Assembly: GCA_029817715.1 (NCBI GenBank)
Contig: JARUPY010000465.1
Location: 4,081,501 to 4,145,500 of the forward strand
Length of the DNA stretch: 64,000 nucleotides
DNA from: Melastoma dodecandrum
Taxonomy: Eukaryota > Streptophyta > Magnoliopsida > Myrtales > Melastomataceae
Direction: 5' to 3'
Shown here: piece after piece, positions 10,700 to 23,328 of the stretch
How the letters are laid out: each line of letters opens with the position of its first letter
How positions within the stretch are numbered: position 1 is the first letter of the stretch
Notes under the pieces: model-generated
Told to the model about the DNA's origin: nothing
Databases searched by the model: none
Seen by the model: the letters and a program-made list of their open reading frames with translations, nothing else
Position numbers and translations under genes: made by a program

Positions 10700-11051
10700 C
10701 GTCAAGTAGGTATCTCTCCCGCTAAAAATGTGTTGTGCGCAAGTATACACACGAATCGATTATAGCACATATATCGTTCCCACGATGACTAATTGCTCCT
10801 GAATACCAATTAAACCACTAAATATTATCTAGACTAATCGAATAAATGATGAATTAAACGAACATTACTAAAATAAAATAAACAAGGATCACGAGAAAAT
10901 ATCAATAAAAAAGTCTAGGGCAACTAAATTTACTTAACTTGTCGTGGATCAATCGAACGTTTAGAGAAAGCTGTCCGAGGATTTAAATCATGCTCTCATA
11001 TATATTAAACGTATACCTACGATCTATATTCAATTAATTCCTAGCATTCTA

Positions 11052-11165
11052 TTCAATTAGCATTAACCGTGATATCCCTATTTACGGTTTCTATTAATCT
11101 ACTCCCAATAGTCAACCCAATTAATATCAACTGTGATATCCCTATCTCCAGTTTCTATTAATATG
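11052..11165. repeat. Imperfect tandem repeat, two units of about 57 bp
   Basis: Two neighbouring units share CCGTGATATCCCTAT followed by a C/A-GTTTCTATTAAT block; the second unit has several substitutions. It lies within the 10.7-12.1 kb repeat. Confidence 0.6.
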
Positions 11166-11782
11166 TTCTTTGATTTTCCTCTCAAATTAATCTTACACCT
11201 CCCGATGCTAAGGTAATCCGAGTTATTTCAGAAACCGACGCCAATCGTATTTCAGAAAGATAAACACGCAAGCACATCAAAGAACACCGGACTTTCAGTT
11301 AAAATAAATCACGTTCAAAATCACCTTGACAAGTCTCGCAAATTTAGCACCCTAGATAAGAAAATTAGTTCATACTAAAATAAGAAAACATCGAAGGTTC
11401 GGAAGAAAATAGCATCGACATAAAGGTATCGAGAAAAATGGATAAGGAACGCCCTCCCGATCTCTCGATCTGGTCGGTAGTCGCCTCGTCCGGATCTTCT
11501 CTTGAACCCTAGTCGGCACCTCTCCTTTCTCCTCAGAGCAAAAGTCTAAAAAAAACTAAAACAAAAATGAAAAACTCTCCCCCCAGGCTATCCTAGAGAA
11601 TATATTATTTCCTTAAAAGATTTTCTAATATTCTCAAAGATCCTAAGTAGCCTAAGAAAATAAATAAATACCAAAATATCCTAAGAATAATAAAATGGTA
11701 ACTAATTGGTGCCTTCTCTCCCTTCAAATCATAATAATAAAGGAATCAAGTGACTTTGCGAGATTTGGTACAGATTGTCGAA

Positions 11783-11890
11783 GGTCGCGTCCTTGAGATT
11801 GAGGGACGCGTCCTTCTGCTCTCTATAGGTTTACTGATTCATCATGGACGCGTCCTTGAGATTGAAGGACGCATCCTTCTGCTCTCTGTA
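11783..11890. repeat. Imperfect tandem repeat rich in GACGCGTCC
   Basis: The motif GCGTCCTTGAGATTGA-GGACGC-TCCTTCTGCTCTCT occurs twice, with a spacer of about 30 bp. Each unit contains a near-palindromic GACGCGTCC/GGACGC pair that could form a short stem. Confidence 0.65.
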
Positions 11891-12130
11891 ACTTTTCAGC
11901 ACTTTATCAAATTTCGTTCAATTTTCACTTGCCAACCTTATGATTCTCTTCATTTACCTACATCAAATCAAAACAAATCTAAGATGCATCAACTAGGTTC
12001 CAATTACTCTCAAAATAAACTCAAGACTTAATAAAATAACAAAAACTAAACCGAAGTAAAAACACGATAAAAACTTATAAAACTCTAACATAAACTCGTC
12101 TAACTAGCCATGTAAAGCCTCGTTAAGAGT

Positions 12131-14123
12131 ACCAAATAACTCTACTTTCATAAAGTTATGCCATGAAACAGTGCACTCGCAGCAGCGGTGATGATAGAGT
12201 GTGGACCTTAAAAAACCACACCCAAATGAACAAGTTCAGAAGAGAAACTACTACTACTCTATAGGCAAAGGAGGGGGATGATGTTGACGATTTGTCTGTA
12301 AATATATAGCAAGCGGCTGCGTTCAGAGTCTGTCCAGTCCAAAGGAAAACGACCAAATAATCAATGCATAGTTTTTTTTCCCTTTTCCTAATTAACAACA
12401 TTTCAATCAATCAATGTTCTCGGCCATCCATCCGAAACTCAAACTAGTAAAGTTAAATATCTCATCCATCTAACAACGAACGAGCAGACACTGCATAAAA
12501 TTTTTGAATAATATGAATAGGAAGGAGCAAGTTCTCCTTTTTCATTTATTTCAGGGGGGGCCCAAACACTAGTTGCATGGCATCTACTTCATCTCCTACT
12601 CCGTTTGACAATCCATCCATTTGCTATATAATAGATCGTACTATCATTACTTCACTGTTCTAAGTTCCAAAATTACAACATAATGATTTCTATATCCTTT
12701 CTTTCTTTTTGGGAAGAATAAAAATGAAAAAGAAAAACTATGCATTGTTATTACTACTATTTTGTTCTTCCCTTAGTCCGAGGAAAGGGAGATAAGAAAT
12801 TAAATAAGGGAGGGAGTGGGGGTGTCGATTCCACATTCCCTTCGTGAGTGTTATAAATTTCTTTATATATATATATATATATATTTGGTTGGGGGGGGGG
12901 GTTAAATGTATTATTTTATTTAGAGAAGAGGTTTGGGCCCACGTCTGAGGGGAGACGGTGGATGGGCCTGGGTGGACTCCTCCAATCTGTGTTGTTGAAA
13001 TCTAGTGATTTATTGGTTTGTCAATTTCCTCAGGTAAGTGCCAAACAAAATATTCAATTCTCCGCCCCTCCAATCCGACAAAAACTTAGGCATGATATGT
13101 ATGATACCCAAAAAGGCAGCTGAATCCTCTCTAGTAGAGTCTCCCCAGCACAGACGACACTCCACAGATCCCATCTTTTTGGGTTGTCTCATTGGATCTT
13201 CCTTTTTCTCTCTGTGTAAGGTTAGACTGGATTGGAGGGGAGGGAGACACACACACAGAGACACCGGGGAGAGAGATAGAGAGAGGGCTCTCCCTTGTGA
13301 TGGCGGCAGCTGCAGCAGCTGTTGGTTGCTGGTCTTTTTTTTTTTTGTGGGTGGTCCTCTTGTGCCCATCATCCCACCCCACTCCCTTTCCTCAACAAAC
13401 ATTTCTTGTTCTGGTCACTCACTTTCTTTAAGGAATTGGGATTAAGTAAAAAAAAATTGATTGGAACTCCTCAAAATGTGGGGTTGCACTCATCGTGTAT
13501 TATTAACCCAGAAGTAGTTAGTTAACATGGGAGCATCCTTTGTATATTTTATCACATCCAAATCATAAGACAACACAATGGGTGGGGTGGGGGGTGTACA
13601 AGGGAAAGAGTTAATGGTGTGATGCTAGAGAGAAGAACAACCCAAGGATCTTCAATCACTCCATGCCATCATCTGCAAACTGCAGAAATTTGAAAGGGAC
13701 AATACCTCTTTTCTTTTCTGGGTTATTAGAGTGGGGGTGCTTCTGCTTTTCTAAGCTTCACTTCACCTTCCTTTTATCAAGCGGGACAATGGGCCCAAGA
13801 GAAGACTTATATTCGAATCGGCCCGCCCAATGACAAGGTAGATGCAGGGATGAGATTGCCACAAGAATGAGCAGGTGTGGAATTATTGACAAGAATTGTA
13901 ATTGGTCTCCTGGGATAATCATGGCAGACAATTAATTTAACTGGGTTGAATTAAATTAGTTAGTTTTTTTTTTTGGGAATTGATTTTAAGTGATTGCTGG
14001 TTACGAGTTTGGGATGGTTATGTAATGACGAAGCAGCGAATCAGTTTTTTTTTTAATTGCATTTAATGGAATCCACCAATAACACCAATTGGTTAGATGC
14101 TGTTTCTTTTTTCCGATTAATCC
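12131..14123. other. Intergenic DNA with microsatellites, upstream of the esterase gene
   Basis: Contains an (AT)n tract at 12864-12884 followed by an 11-base G run at 12891-12901, a GA/CA-rich stretch at about 13245-13290, and a T run at 13331-13340. Overlapping frames on both strands at 13.0-13.45 kb are created by low-complexity sequence and match no family I know. No gene is called. Confidence 0.5.
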
Positions 14124-15034
14124 ATGGAGAAGGCCGGATCTCTGCTATTCGCTTGCCTTTTGTGTGCATGGGTGTGTACGACTGCGGCCGCAAGCGCTGC
14201 GGAGAATGTCTTCCTCTTGGCAGGCCAGAGCAACATGGCCGGACGAGGTGGCGTTCGCAATGACTCGGCCCGTGGTGTGCTGGTCTGGGACGGATTTGTC
14301 CCCGTGGAATGCCAACCAGACCCTCGGATCCTGCAGCTGAGCTTGGACCTGGAATGGATTGATGCTCGCGAGCCTCTTCACAGGGAGATAGACGCCAACA
14401 GGACGAACGGGGTCGGCCCCGGGATGGCTTTCGCCCATAAACTCCTGAATGATGAACCTCGCATTGGGATCATCGGTCTCGTGCCGTGCGCCTTTGGCGG
14501 GAGCAAGATTACCCATTGGCTGAGAGGAGGCAGACTGTACACACAGATGATCAAGAGGGCGGAAGCATCGGTGAGGTTGGGAGGCAGGATACGCGGCCTG
14601 CTCTGGTTTCAAGGCGGCGCCGACACGGACAAGCAGGACGATGCTGACTGTTACAGATGCTTTCTGCTGAAATTCTTCACCGACGTGCGTGAGGATCTGG
14701 GAATACCAGACCTCCCGATTATTCAGGTACTTGATTCGACAATTTTCAGCAAGCCTCGGATTTTTTTTCAGTTCATGCGTTGAGGGATTTGCCTCTGATT
14801 ATAAAGGTTGCGATTGCCCCGGGCAAACGGCCATTCTCCAAGACGGTAAGGAAAGCGCAACTATCGATGAATCTAACCAAAGCGACGACCTTGGACAGCA
14901 AGAATCTGCCGGTTGGACCGGACAATGTGCACCTCACGACCAAAAGCCAAGTCATTCTCGGACAAAGATTCGCCAAGGCTTACATCAACTTGACTAGCGG
15001 TAATCCAGGCCATGGATATCGGGATGCCTGGTAA
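14124..15034 (+). CDS. Secreted SASA-domain carbohydrate esterase, At4g34215-like, 2 exons
   Basis: Exons 14124-14726 and 14807-15034 give 276 aa across a GT-AG intron in phase 0. Residues 1-26 look like a signal peptide (LLFACLLCAWVCTTAAASA), pointing to the secretory pathway or cell wall. The SASA (SGNH-like) fold is marked by the nucleophile block GQSNMAGRGG (Ser36), the CAFGGSKITHW block (residues 122-132), WFQGGADT (161-168) and the C-terminal GPDNVHLTT carrying the Asp240/His243 pair. The family removes acetyl groups from cell-wall or other carbohydrates; the substrate of this member is unknown. The third block is normally WxQGESD, and the glutamate is Gly here. That could lower activity, though Ser, Asp and His are kept. 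Length is close to the usual about 260-280 aa. Confidence 0.88.
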
Positions 15035-17501
15035 ATAACAGGCCCCGGGAGGTGATGAATTGTGTGTAAGAGACTTGCCGGCGAATCACTAAAATGATAA
15101 CTCGACATCATGGAATTAGATTTGTCGAATCAGCATCGCTAATCTCATACTCAAATTCACGAACAGACTCCATTTAAATTATTCAACATGGGAAATCCTC
15201 CCTGAGCAAAAAGGTAACGATGCAAACGAGCAATCTAAAGCTAACGTGTCTAGGTGGGTGGGGGGCCCGGAGGTTCCACGCAGCAACATATGGAATGACC
15301 CTCGGACGGAACGCAGAGGGCGGTGACAAACTTCGTGCCGTGCTGTTTGCACATCGGGAGGCAATCCTGGCTCGGAGGGCAAGGACCAATGTAGTCGCAA
15401 GTCCCAATTTGTTCTTCAAATTATGGATATATGCAAACAAACCCGTAGAAGTTAGGAGGGGTTAAAATCAACTACGAAACAGGATTAAACAGTACAACAC
15501 ATGAACTATAGCATCAATAATCAAAGGGAGAATGAATTACCAATGGGTTGCTGGGACATCGCCAAGAAAACAAGGGACAAAATACAGAAAGCGGCGAACT
15601 GAACTCGACACCCCATTCCTCCTCTCCTCTCCTCTCCTCCTCCTGCTAGAAACCTTCGTCTGGCGTGGATTCAGGTGCTAATGGCGAAGACTAATATGCT
15701 CCGTTTGAAATATATATATATATATGGGGATCATTCCTTGCCTGTTGGCTTGGAAAGATTCATAAATATGAACAGGAAATCTTCCATTTTATTTCGTTTT
15801 TTAATGTATATCTAAAATTACTCGGCATATATAAAATGTTAAGAGTATAAATCTGGTTCCAATCATATCATCCGATAACATAAGGAACTCTTTCTCGAAA
15901 TAGGATTTGGAGAAGGAAAGTTTTAGTTGTTGTTTTCTTCCAAACACTAGAAGAAATTTTTTTGGTGATTTTAGGTCATAAAATCTTACATTTTGACTGA
16001 CTGAGAAGAAAGAAAGAAAGGATAATGGAAAGAATCTTCACGAACACTATGGGCGATCTTAATCTTTTACCAAAAATAACCCAATCCCCAATTCTTTCCC
16101 CATTTGAGCTCCTCCTACCAAAAAAGAAAGAGATTTGATTTGATTACGTTAAATTTCACGTTCGTATTGATACGGAAAGTTTTCGTTGGCACACTTTTGA
16201 CACAGACACACATCACAAGCCCCCGTTTCTTGTCGGGAAAACACAGCGAACGTCCATGTCCTAACCCCCGTAGGACGCGACTTCAGTTGCCTTCTATTTC
16301 GGAAGTCAAATTTTCCAACAGCAAAAATCTCGACTTCCTTTTCTTTTCTTTCCTGGATTTGAAAAGGATTCGATTGCTACCAAACTAAGAGACATTTATA
16401 CCACATGCGATGATTATAGACCCCAAACCCACACACACAAGCTGCATTATTACAGCATCCCTTAGTATACACACACACACACACACCCCAAAACAAAGCC
16501 CGAGAACCAGAAGTTTTGAATCCAGCCCCAGCCTCCTGGTATTACTGACCAGGCAAACTTCATTTATCTGGATGCCAAAGCTATATTTCTGGACCATTGC
16601 GGCTCCAAACGCATTCTGCCCTCTGTTTCAAAATTTCAACAAGTTCACCCTTTACCATTCCAGCCAAAGTATATGCATCAAAGGTACCCAAGAAGTGAAA
16701 AGCATCCCATCACATGAACCACAACGATCCCATTCCTGGGAAAAAGTAATCATAAAAGGTCGAGGCACCTGCCGAAAGAAGATTCAAACTCTCAAAACTA
16801 CGAGACCAGCTCAGTTTCCAGGGAGCGGCAGCAAGAGAAACCAGACTACACGGACACTTTCATTAAGCGTAAAAATGGCAGCTTTAGGTGCTCAGTACCA
16901 CCACCCATAGTCATACAAGAAGTCATCTGAGGCTGCAAATGAGAGACATAAACAGGGCAAACTCTAGAGAGCAGCAAATGCACGATTCAGCAGCAAAAGC
17001 ACCAGTTCCTCCGTACGAACAATACCGAGGCCGGACTTAGAGGACAAATTCACATCCCCCATCAGGCAATTGCATGACGAGAGGGAACTTATGAACAATG
17101 ATTACTATTTTGTCCATTCTGTGACCGAGAATCAACCTGCATAATCACAACTGAAGCAACAAATTCACCAGAAACCAAAAAGCATGTTATCAGGAATGAA
17201 CAGTTGTTGATGAAACAAAAACTCCCAGCAGGATCATATCCAGTATTTAACTCAGATATGCGATAAATCTGTCGCTCGGAACATAATGTGGCGGCACATC
17301 CAACTTGACGAGACAAACAATCTATCATATCACCTATCACAAGGATCTCATCTCCAGAATTATAGTATATTCTCCACATATATTTATACTTAAGAGACGT
17401 GATTTAAACCCTAAATCAAGATAACAGCGACACAACGGCAATACCAAACATCTAGGGTTCTCTTCCAGGTCTAATAAGCGAACAAGGGCTTAGCACAGCA
17501 A
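15035..17501. other. Intergenic DNA; right part probably the 3' UTR of the MAF1 gene
   Basis: Includes (AT)n at 15709-15724 and (AC)n at 16467-16487. Sequence from about 16.9 kb to 17.5 kb is plausible as 3' UTR of the minus-strand gene ending at 17502. Frames at 16410-16910 (+) and 17089-17379 (-) have no recognisable protein features and are not called. Confidence 0.45.
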
Positions 17502-18020
17502 CTAAGCATTGGCCTGAACATCGGAGACAGTATTCTCCTCGGCCCCAGCCTTGTCGGTCGTACTCAGCTCGACCGCGGCCGAGCGAGCCTTCATGGAATC
17601 GAGAACCCTCTTACTGATCACCTTCGAGTAGATCTCGAGGATCTGGAGTCCCTCTTCGTCAGGGGAATCAGGAGAAGCTCCCCCGGCGGTATTAAATGCC
17701 TCCTCCTCGATAGAGCGGGCGACTTCGCGAGCCTCCCCTTGGGGGAGGGTTCCGTAGCGCTTGGAGAGCAAGGAGGGCGTGGAAAGGGTCTCAATGAGGC
17801 GAGCGATGACGGCGTCCCGCGTGCGCTGGGACGGCGGCCATATGCTGAAGGTGATTTGGCCCGTGGAGGAGTCGACAGCCTGGGGAACGGGATTAACGGA
17901 CAATTCTTCCATCGGACGGGTCAGGGCTGAAGTCAGGGCCGAAGCCGTCTCTTCTGGCGGCGGTGGAGGCGGAGGATCGGCAGCGACTGTGGTGGCGGAG
18001 GAAATGTCGGAGCCGGACAT
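17502..18020 (-). CDS. MAF1: MFP1 attachment factor 1-like WPP-domain protein
   Basis: A single-exon gene of 172 aa starting at the ATG at 18020. A proline-rich N-terminus (PPPPPPPEE) is followed by the WPP domain at about residues 58-150: FSIWPPSQRTRDAVIARLIETL, LSKRYGTLPQGEAREVARSIEEEAF, and EGLQILEIYSKVISKRVLDSMKAR. The W-P-P triplet (61-63) and the helix IEEEAF are diagnostic. WPP proteins sit at the plant nuclear envelope and Golgi, bind MFP1 and WIT/WIP-type coiled-coil partners, and share the targeting domain of plant RanGAP. The acidic/serine-rich tail is normal for MAF1. Length is close to the family's usual about 150-180 aa. Confidence 0.93.
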   Translation of the reverse strand: MSGSDISSATTVAADPPPPPPPEETASALTSALTRPMEELSVNPVPQAVDSSTGQITFSIWPPSQRTRDAVIARLIETLSTPSLLSKRYGTLPQGEAREVARSIEEEAFNTAGGASPDSPDEEGLQILEIYSKVISKRVLDSMKARSAAVELSTTDKAGAEENTVSDVQANA

Positions 18021-21000
18021 GGGGAATTCCTATCGACCGGTTATTTTGGGATTTTAAATAATGGATTTGGATTTGGTTGAAATTATTATTTAAATTGTAG
18101 GCAGAGTGGGAGGGTTTGGTGTGGTGGCGAGCACGATAGGCTATTCTATGGACGCGGGCTCTGATGACGAAGTGGAATGTTCAATGCAAAGAAAGATCGT
18201 GAATCAGAAACGTAGAAGCCGAGCTGGCGGGTTGAAAGGTGAGGCAATGAAGGTCGAAGCCATGGTTGCTGAGTGGGCTCGACGAAGACAAGTCGTGGAG
18301 ATTATTCTTTCCCATGAGAATTAGTAGTGTGGTGCAGCGCAGAGTAGAAGGAGATCATGGCGGCCACTAGTCATCAGACAATTTCTCAATTATAAGGTTC
18401 GACATCGACATCTGAACAAGTGAAGCGTTTGGTTTTCAGTTTCCCGGTGGATTTAACGGCGAAGCAAATGTTCGATTTCACACTTTTTTCTGGACCAAAA
18501 ACTAATGGCTTGTCCGTTACTTCTTCATTGCAACCCGATAAAGTCGAGCACATTGACAGCACAGAAGATTGTTTTTTAAAGCATCCTCTATAGTCGATGC
18601 TTATAAAGAGACGAGCATAGCAGAAATGCCCAGGAGCTGAAGCTTCTCCCTGGCTAAGGCCTTTGAGGACAAGTACCGATCGATGCAGGGGAGATGGACA
18701 AATAGAGCGTGTCAGAAGAGAGCTTAATTTCAGTCAGCAACAAGGATAAGCCAATCCACCAAGATTCCTCTAAACATGGAGTTTATGTCGGTCCGTAACT
18801 AACCCGGGCACCCTTGACACTTCCCCCGTTAGTTTATGTCCAGTTACTCCGTCACCCTTCATGAAACCGGAGTTTACACTAGTCATCCCCAGTTGTCCGG
18901 GTACAGTATTCCCGCCAAAGCTTGTTGGTGTGTATGGCGACGTGAAGAGGGGTTGGACTCTCGCCACCGTTACTTGGGACCCTCAACTAATAAGAATCTG
19001 TCTCGATCAATATGGCTAAGTTCGATCCCGATCATCTCCATATTCTGCATGGTTAAAAGTTCACGGTAACTCTCTCCCGAAACACACAGGCATAACTCAG
19101 GTTGCCTTTCTCAGGTCCAGAATCATTCGAAATTTACTGAAAGGCCTTACCCTTTACTTGGCCGAAGCTATGATTTCTCTCAGCCATCTGTCCAGACATC
19201 GTTCATTTGTCAAAGAACAGCAACGGCCGTCTAGTCAAGTCATCGAGCAATGCTTGAAAATTCTTACCTGCGTAGCTTGAGCGAATCAGATAATGGTGGG
19301 GTCATTGTCTCGTTTCATTATCGTGACATTGGTTCGTCCTCTCAAACTTATTTGAGATCGCAACCGATCAGTATGCCATGTCCTGTTGGAACATATCAAA
19401 ACAATTAAGGTAGAGTGCGGTGCCTCGCGATAGTAGGATATGCCTCGACTTTAGCCCAACATCACTCCGGGTTTGTTATCTTTTCTTCTCTTTTATACAT
19501 ATCGGTTGTTGGGAAATAGTACAGGCCCGGTACACAAACGCCTGAATTAATACACGAGCATTCATCTAATTATTATTTTTTAGACGAAGAAAAACCTAAC
19601 ACATAATTTATAAATACTAAAATTTAATCGTATTTTCAATTTTTTTTTATAAAAAAAACCAACAAACGGTGTTATGGTAAAAAACTCGAACTCCAATGAG
19701 AAACCAACCAAAACCCAAGAAGTCAAGCACTCCGGATCAAATCAAAAAGAGGAAAAGGAAAGTGGTTTTTTTTTTTTCTTTGGTTTGGGGGGGGAGGGCC
19801 ATGCATCATCATGGGCACTTGAAGACAAACAACATAATACAAGGATCTCTGTAATAATAATAAAAAAGGGAGCATCCACAAATCTGACGGGTCAAAATGA
19901 CCAGGAACACCCACTTGCTTTTCCAGCATCTGGGTTGAACTTGTTTTTAGTAGTTGTAGTGAAGACAAGTGAGGCAAAAATCTCGATTTTTGCTTTCTTT
20001 TTTATTTTTAAATCTCCCCCCACGTTCCATCCTTGTTTAAATCATTGGTTCCCCATAATTTAATTAATCCAGGTTTAGTAGTGTAAGATCGTGGGGGACT
20101 TTAGTCAGGAAGGCCAAAACAAAACAAAGAGAAGGGGAAGAGGTGGACAACATGGTCTTGGGGACATGATGATACAATGAGACTTGGAATGTCATTGTCC
20201 GACCTTGTCATTTTCTCTTTTTTTCTTTCTAAATTTCCAGATGAGAAGGTTGTCGTGTCGTAATTAGCCTGCCTGAGAATCAGCAAGGAGCTGTCGGTGT
20301 TGGTTCGTTCGGGGAGAGGACCCCACGCCACGGAAAAACAGAAACTTTTGCTAGATCAAACTTAGTTCTCTTGCTTGGTTTTATAAGTAGGGAAGAAATG
20401 GACTGTTCAACCCCAGAAGTTTAAACTCCCCTCTCACCTAATTCACACACTCTCTTCGAGGATTTGCTTGACCATTGGGTCGTAATAATATTTGAGTGAC
20501 AAACATTAAGGGAGCAAAAGCGCTTAAAGAACAGACAAAACCAGAGAGGACCAAAAAGGGTGACAAGGATAAGGCCCTGTTTGGTAGGCAGAAAATTCTC
20601 AATTTCTAGTTGGTAATTTTTTTCCAAATATTTTTTTTTGAAAAAACACTGATGCGAAAAATTTTCTAACCAATTACTTTTTAAGTGTTTTTTAGATTTT
20701 TAAAAGATTAAACGTATTTTTTTGTAAAGTTTTACTATTATTAAAATTTTGAAACTTTAGATAATTTCGAGCAACCAAACGAGACTTTAAAAAAGCAGAG
20801 AGCAAAGAAGAACAGATGAGGGCAGAGAAAGACTCCCAAAGAGTTTTTTTTCCCTCCATCTCTTCCTCCTCCCTCTCCTCAGTGTTAAAGTTTGTCATTA
20901 TCAAAAGCTACAGACCACCAACATCTGCCTTCCCCTTGTCGCCCCACCCCCCGCGCATCCCCTTCCAAAATTTTCTCTCTTCTCCTTTTAAAAAACCCGA

Positions 21001-21104
21001 CTTTTGTTTATTCGAAAAGAAAAAAATAGTTGTTCTGTTTCCTCTTGTTCGATCTTCTTTTGTTTCGATATTTGATAGCGGTGGTAGTACTAGTACTTGC
21101 AGCA
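18021..21104. other. Long intergenic region
   Basis: The first 60-80 bases are the 5' leader of MAF1. The region 18.4-19.5 kb is more GC-balanced and looks like old non-coding or mobile DNA without a recognisable domain. From 19.5 kb it is AT-rich. At 20.80-21.10 kb a pyrimidine-rich tract precedes the DUF620 gene and is probably its 5' UTR. Small frames here are not supported. Confidence 0.45.
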
Positions 21105-23328
21105 ATGGAGAAAAAGCAGGGCGGAGGAGGGGGTAGAGGTGGGTTTTTCTCTTCACTCAAGTCCGAGGTTGTTCGGGGTCTGTCCCCTTCCAGGTCCCGC
21201 CCCTCTCGAGGAGGTTCGTCGTCCTCCTCCTCCTCCTCCTCCTCCACCATGGCAACTTGCAGGTCCAGGAGCGTGTCGCCCATGAGCCTCTTCCGTCGCC
21301 GCCGAGGCGCGGCTCCCGCAGCTGCTCCGGAGATGCTTTTTGTGCCACCGCGGTCGGTGTCCGGGATTGTCGAGGCGCCGCTCGTGCTCTCGCCGCTTCA
21401 GGAGGGCCCAGATCAGGACGGTTACATCGCGGGGGCAGACGGTGGGGACGTCAGGGGACGGGGAAGGAGGCAAATGTCGTGCTCCAGCTCGCGGAGAGAG
21501 GGTTCCGGGAGTAGCTCGGATCTTAGGCTGCTATTAGGGGTGTTGGGTGCGCCGCTGGCCCCGGTGCACGTTACCAGTCTTCAGGGGATCGCCCATCTCA
21601 GCATCAAGAACACTCCCATTGTGAGTTTAAACCCTTTTTCCCTGTCCATGCGGTTTCCCATTGTAGATCTGGGTGAAAAGAAAATCGAATCTTTGTTGAA
21701 GCCCAGTTCATATTTCCACCTGGGTTGATTGATTAACTAGGAAAAATTTGATCTTGGGTAGCTATTTGGTAATAATTCGAGAAATATCTTGGCAGCTCAA
21801 TTGATGGCGCTCTTCTGTTTTTGGGTTGCCTTATTCCGAGTAGGATTGACTCGTGGGGTTGTGGAGGAAATGACGTCACTGTATCTTAACTTGCGGTGTG
21901 AAAGTTAAAAGAAATGATATCTTTCATTAACTCTGGGAGGAGGAGAAGTTGAGTGGGCAATGCTCTCATCGGCAGAGGTGGTCATGGCAGGGACTGTTGT
22001 CATGATGTCCTCCTGATCTGACGCTGTCCTTTTTTTTTAGATTTAGTCCTGAGAATGGTTATTTCCTGTTTGTTGTTGTTGGTGGTGGTGATAGTGGTGG
22101 TTTGGTGTCTTTCTTCTAAGCCAAGAATGGAACTGCAACCAGCATTTACTTCATCTCAGGAAGATTTCTCCCTTCCTGGGGAATCTTCCCCTTTCGTTGG
22201 GTCCACATCATGGCCTAACATCTTGTCCTTCTGGCTGAGTTTTGGATTGGTTGTGTGGTCTTAATTGATCTTGTGTATGGTTGTCGTGCAGGAGTCTTCG
22301 TCTGCTCAGTATATATTACAGCAGTATACGGCGGCATCCGGTGGGCATAAGCTCCAGAGCTCCATTCACAATGCGTACGCCATGGGGAAAGTTAGGATGG
22401 TCGCCTCTGAATTTGAGACGGCTAATAAGGTCGTGAGGAGCAAGAACTCGTCCAAGTCTGCCGAGTCTGGTGGTTTTGTCCTTTGGCAAATGAGTCCTGA
22501 CATGTGGTACGTGGAGCTTGCTATCGGGAGCAGCAAGGTTCATGCTGGGTGTAATGGGAAGGTTGTGTGGAGGCATACTCCTTGGCTCGGAGCACATGCC
22601 GCGAAGGGACCCGTCAGACCGTTGCGTCGTGCCCTTCAGGCAAGCATATGGGTTCAATGATTGATAAGTAACTGTAGGAGATTGTTTGGGATTGGTATTA
22701 ATTTCGGTCTTCCATCCTTTGGTAGGGACTTGACCCTCGTACCACAGCCTGCATGTTTTCTAACGCGAGGTGCATCGGGGAGAAGAGCATAAACGGCGAA
22801 GATTGTTTCATTCTCAAGCTCTGTGCGGATCCCGCGACGCTTAAGGCTCGGAGCGAAGGGCCAGCGGAGATCATAAGGCATGCGCTGTTTGGATACTTCA
22901 GTCAGAAGACAGGGCTCCTGGTTCACTTGGAGGACTCTCACCTCACCCGAATCCAGAACACTGGAGGGGACGCCGTGTACTGGGAGACGACAATCAACTC
23001 GTTCCTAGAGGACTACAGGCCGGTCGAGGGAATCATGATAGCCCATTCCGGTCGATCAGTCGTAACCCTCTTTAGGTTCGGGGAAACCGCGCTGAGCCAC
23101 ACTAAGACCAGGATGGAAGAGGCCTGGAACATCGAGGAAGTCGCCTTCAACGTTCCCGGCCTATCCGTCGATTGCTTCATCCCTCCCGCAGAAATAAGGT
23201 TGTCCTCGGTCAACGATGCGTGCGAGTACCAGCACAGTCAGAGGGCGAGAAGCGTCACGGCAGTAGGACACCACCGTGCGAGAGTTGCATCGCTGGACCG
23301 TTCCCATGATGGCAGAGCTATCATCTAG
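21105..23328 (+). CDS. DUF620 family protein, 3 exons, about 488 aa
   Basis: Exons 21105-21620, 22292-22639 and 22726-23328 join in phase 0. The ATG at 21105 (MEKKQGGGG) is chosen because the upstream in-frame TTT/ATG stretch encodes only hydrophobic leader-like residues not seen in the family. The N-terminus is Gly/Ser/Arg-rich (FFSSLKSEVVRGLSPSRSR). The conserved domain follows: SSAQYILQQYTAASGG, ANKVVRSKNSSKSAESGGFVLWQMSPDMWYVELAIGSSKVHAGCNGKVVWRHTPWLG, ALQ-GLDPRTTACMFSNARCIGEK, LEDSHLTRIQ, VYWETTINSF and RMEEAWNIEEVAFNVPGLSVDCFIPPAEI. Intron 2 uses a GC donor (CAG/GCAAGC) with a GGTAG acceptor; only this junction gives the conserved ALQGLDP. The family is plant-specific, and I know of no firm biochemical function. 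Confidence 0.9.

Larger units (their letters stand above)
10700..12130. repeat. Old dispersed repeat, probably decayed non-autonomous retroelement
   Basis: The stretch starts with GTTGTGCGCAAGTATACACACGAA and CGTTCCCACGATGACT, then many short Ts/As and two internal tandem duplications. This layout (a CAAGTATACxCGAA head followed by a 'cccacgagga'-like box) resembles a widespread class of decayed plant retroelement sequences that lack coding capacity. No protein domain, clear LTR pair or target duplication was found, so the class and limits are guesses. Confidence 0.35.

Noticed and set aside
13010..13445. 130- and 135-codon frames on opposite strands
   Set aside because: Mirror frames in GA/CA- and T-rich sequence without any recognisable protein pattern.
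16410..16910. 166-codon plus-strand frame with His/Thr-rich start
   Set aside because: Created by an (AC)n repeat; rest has no family resemblance and lies in intergenic or 3' UTR sequence.
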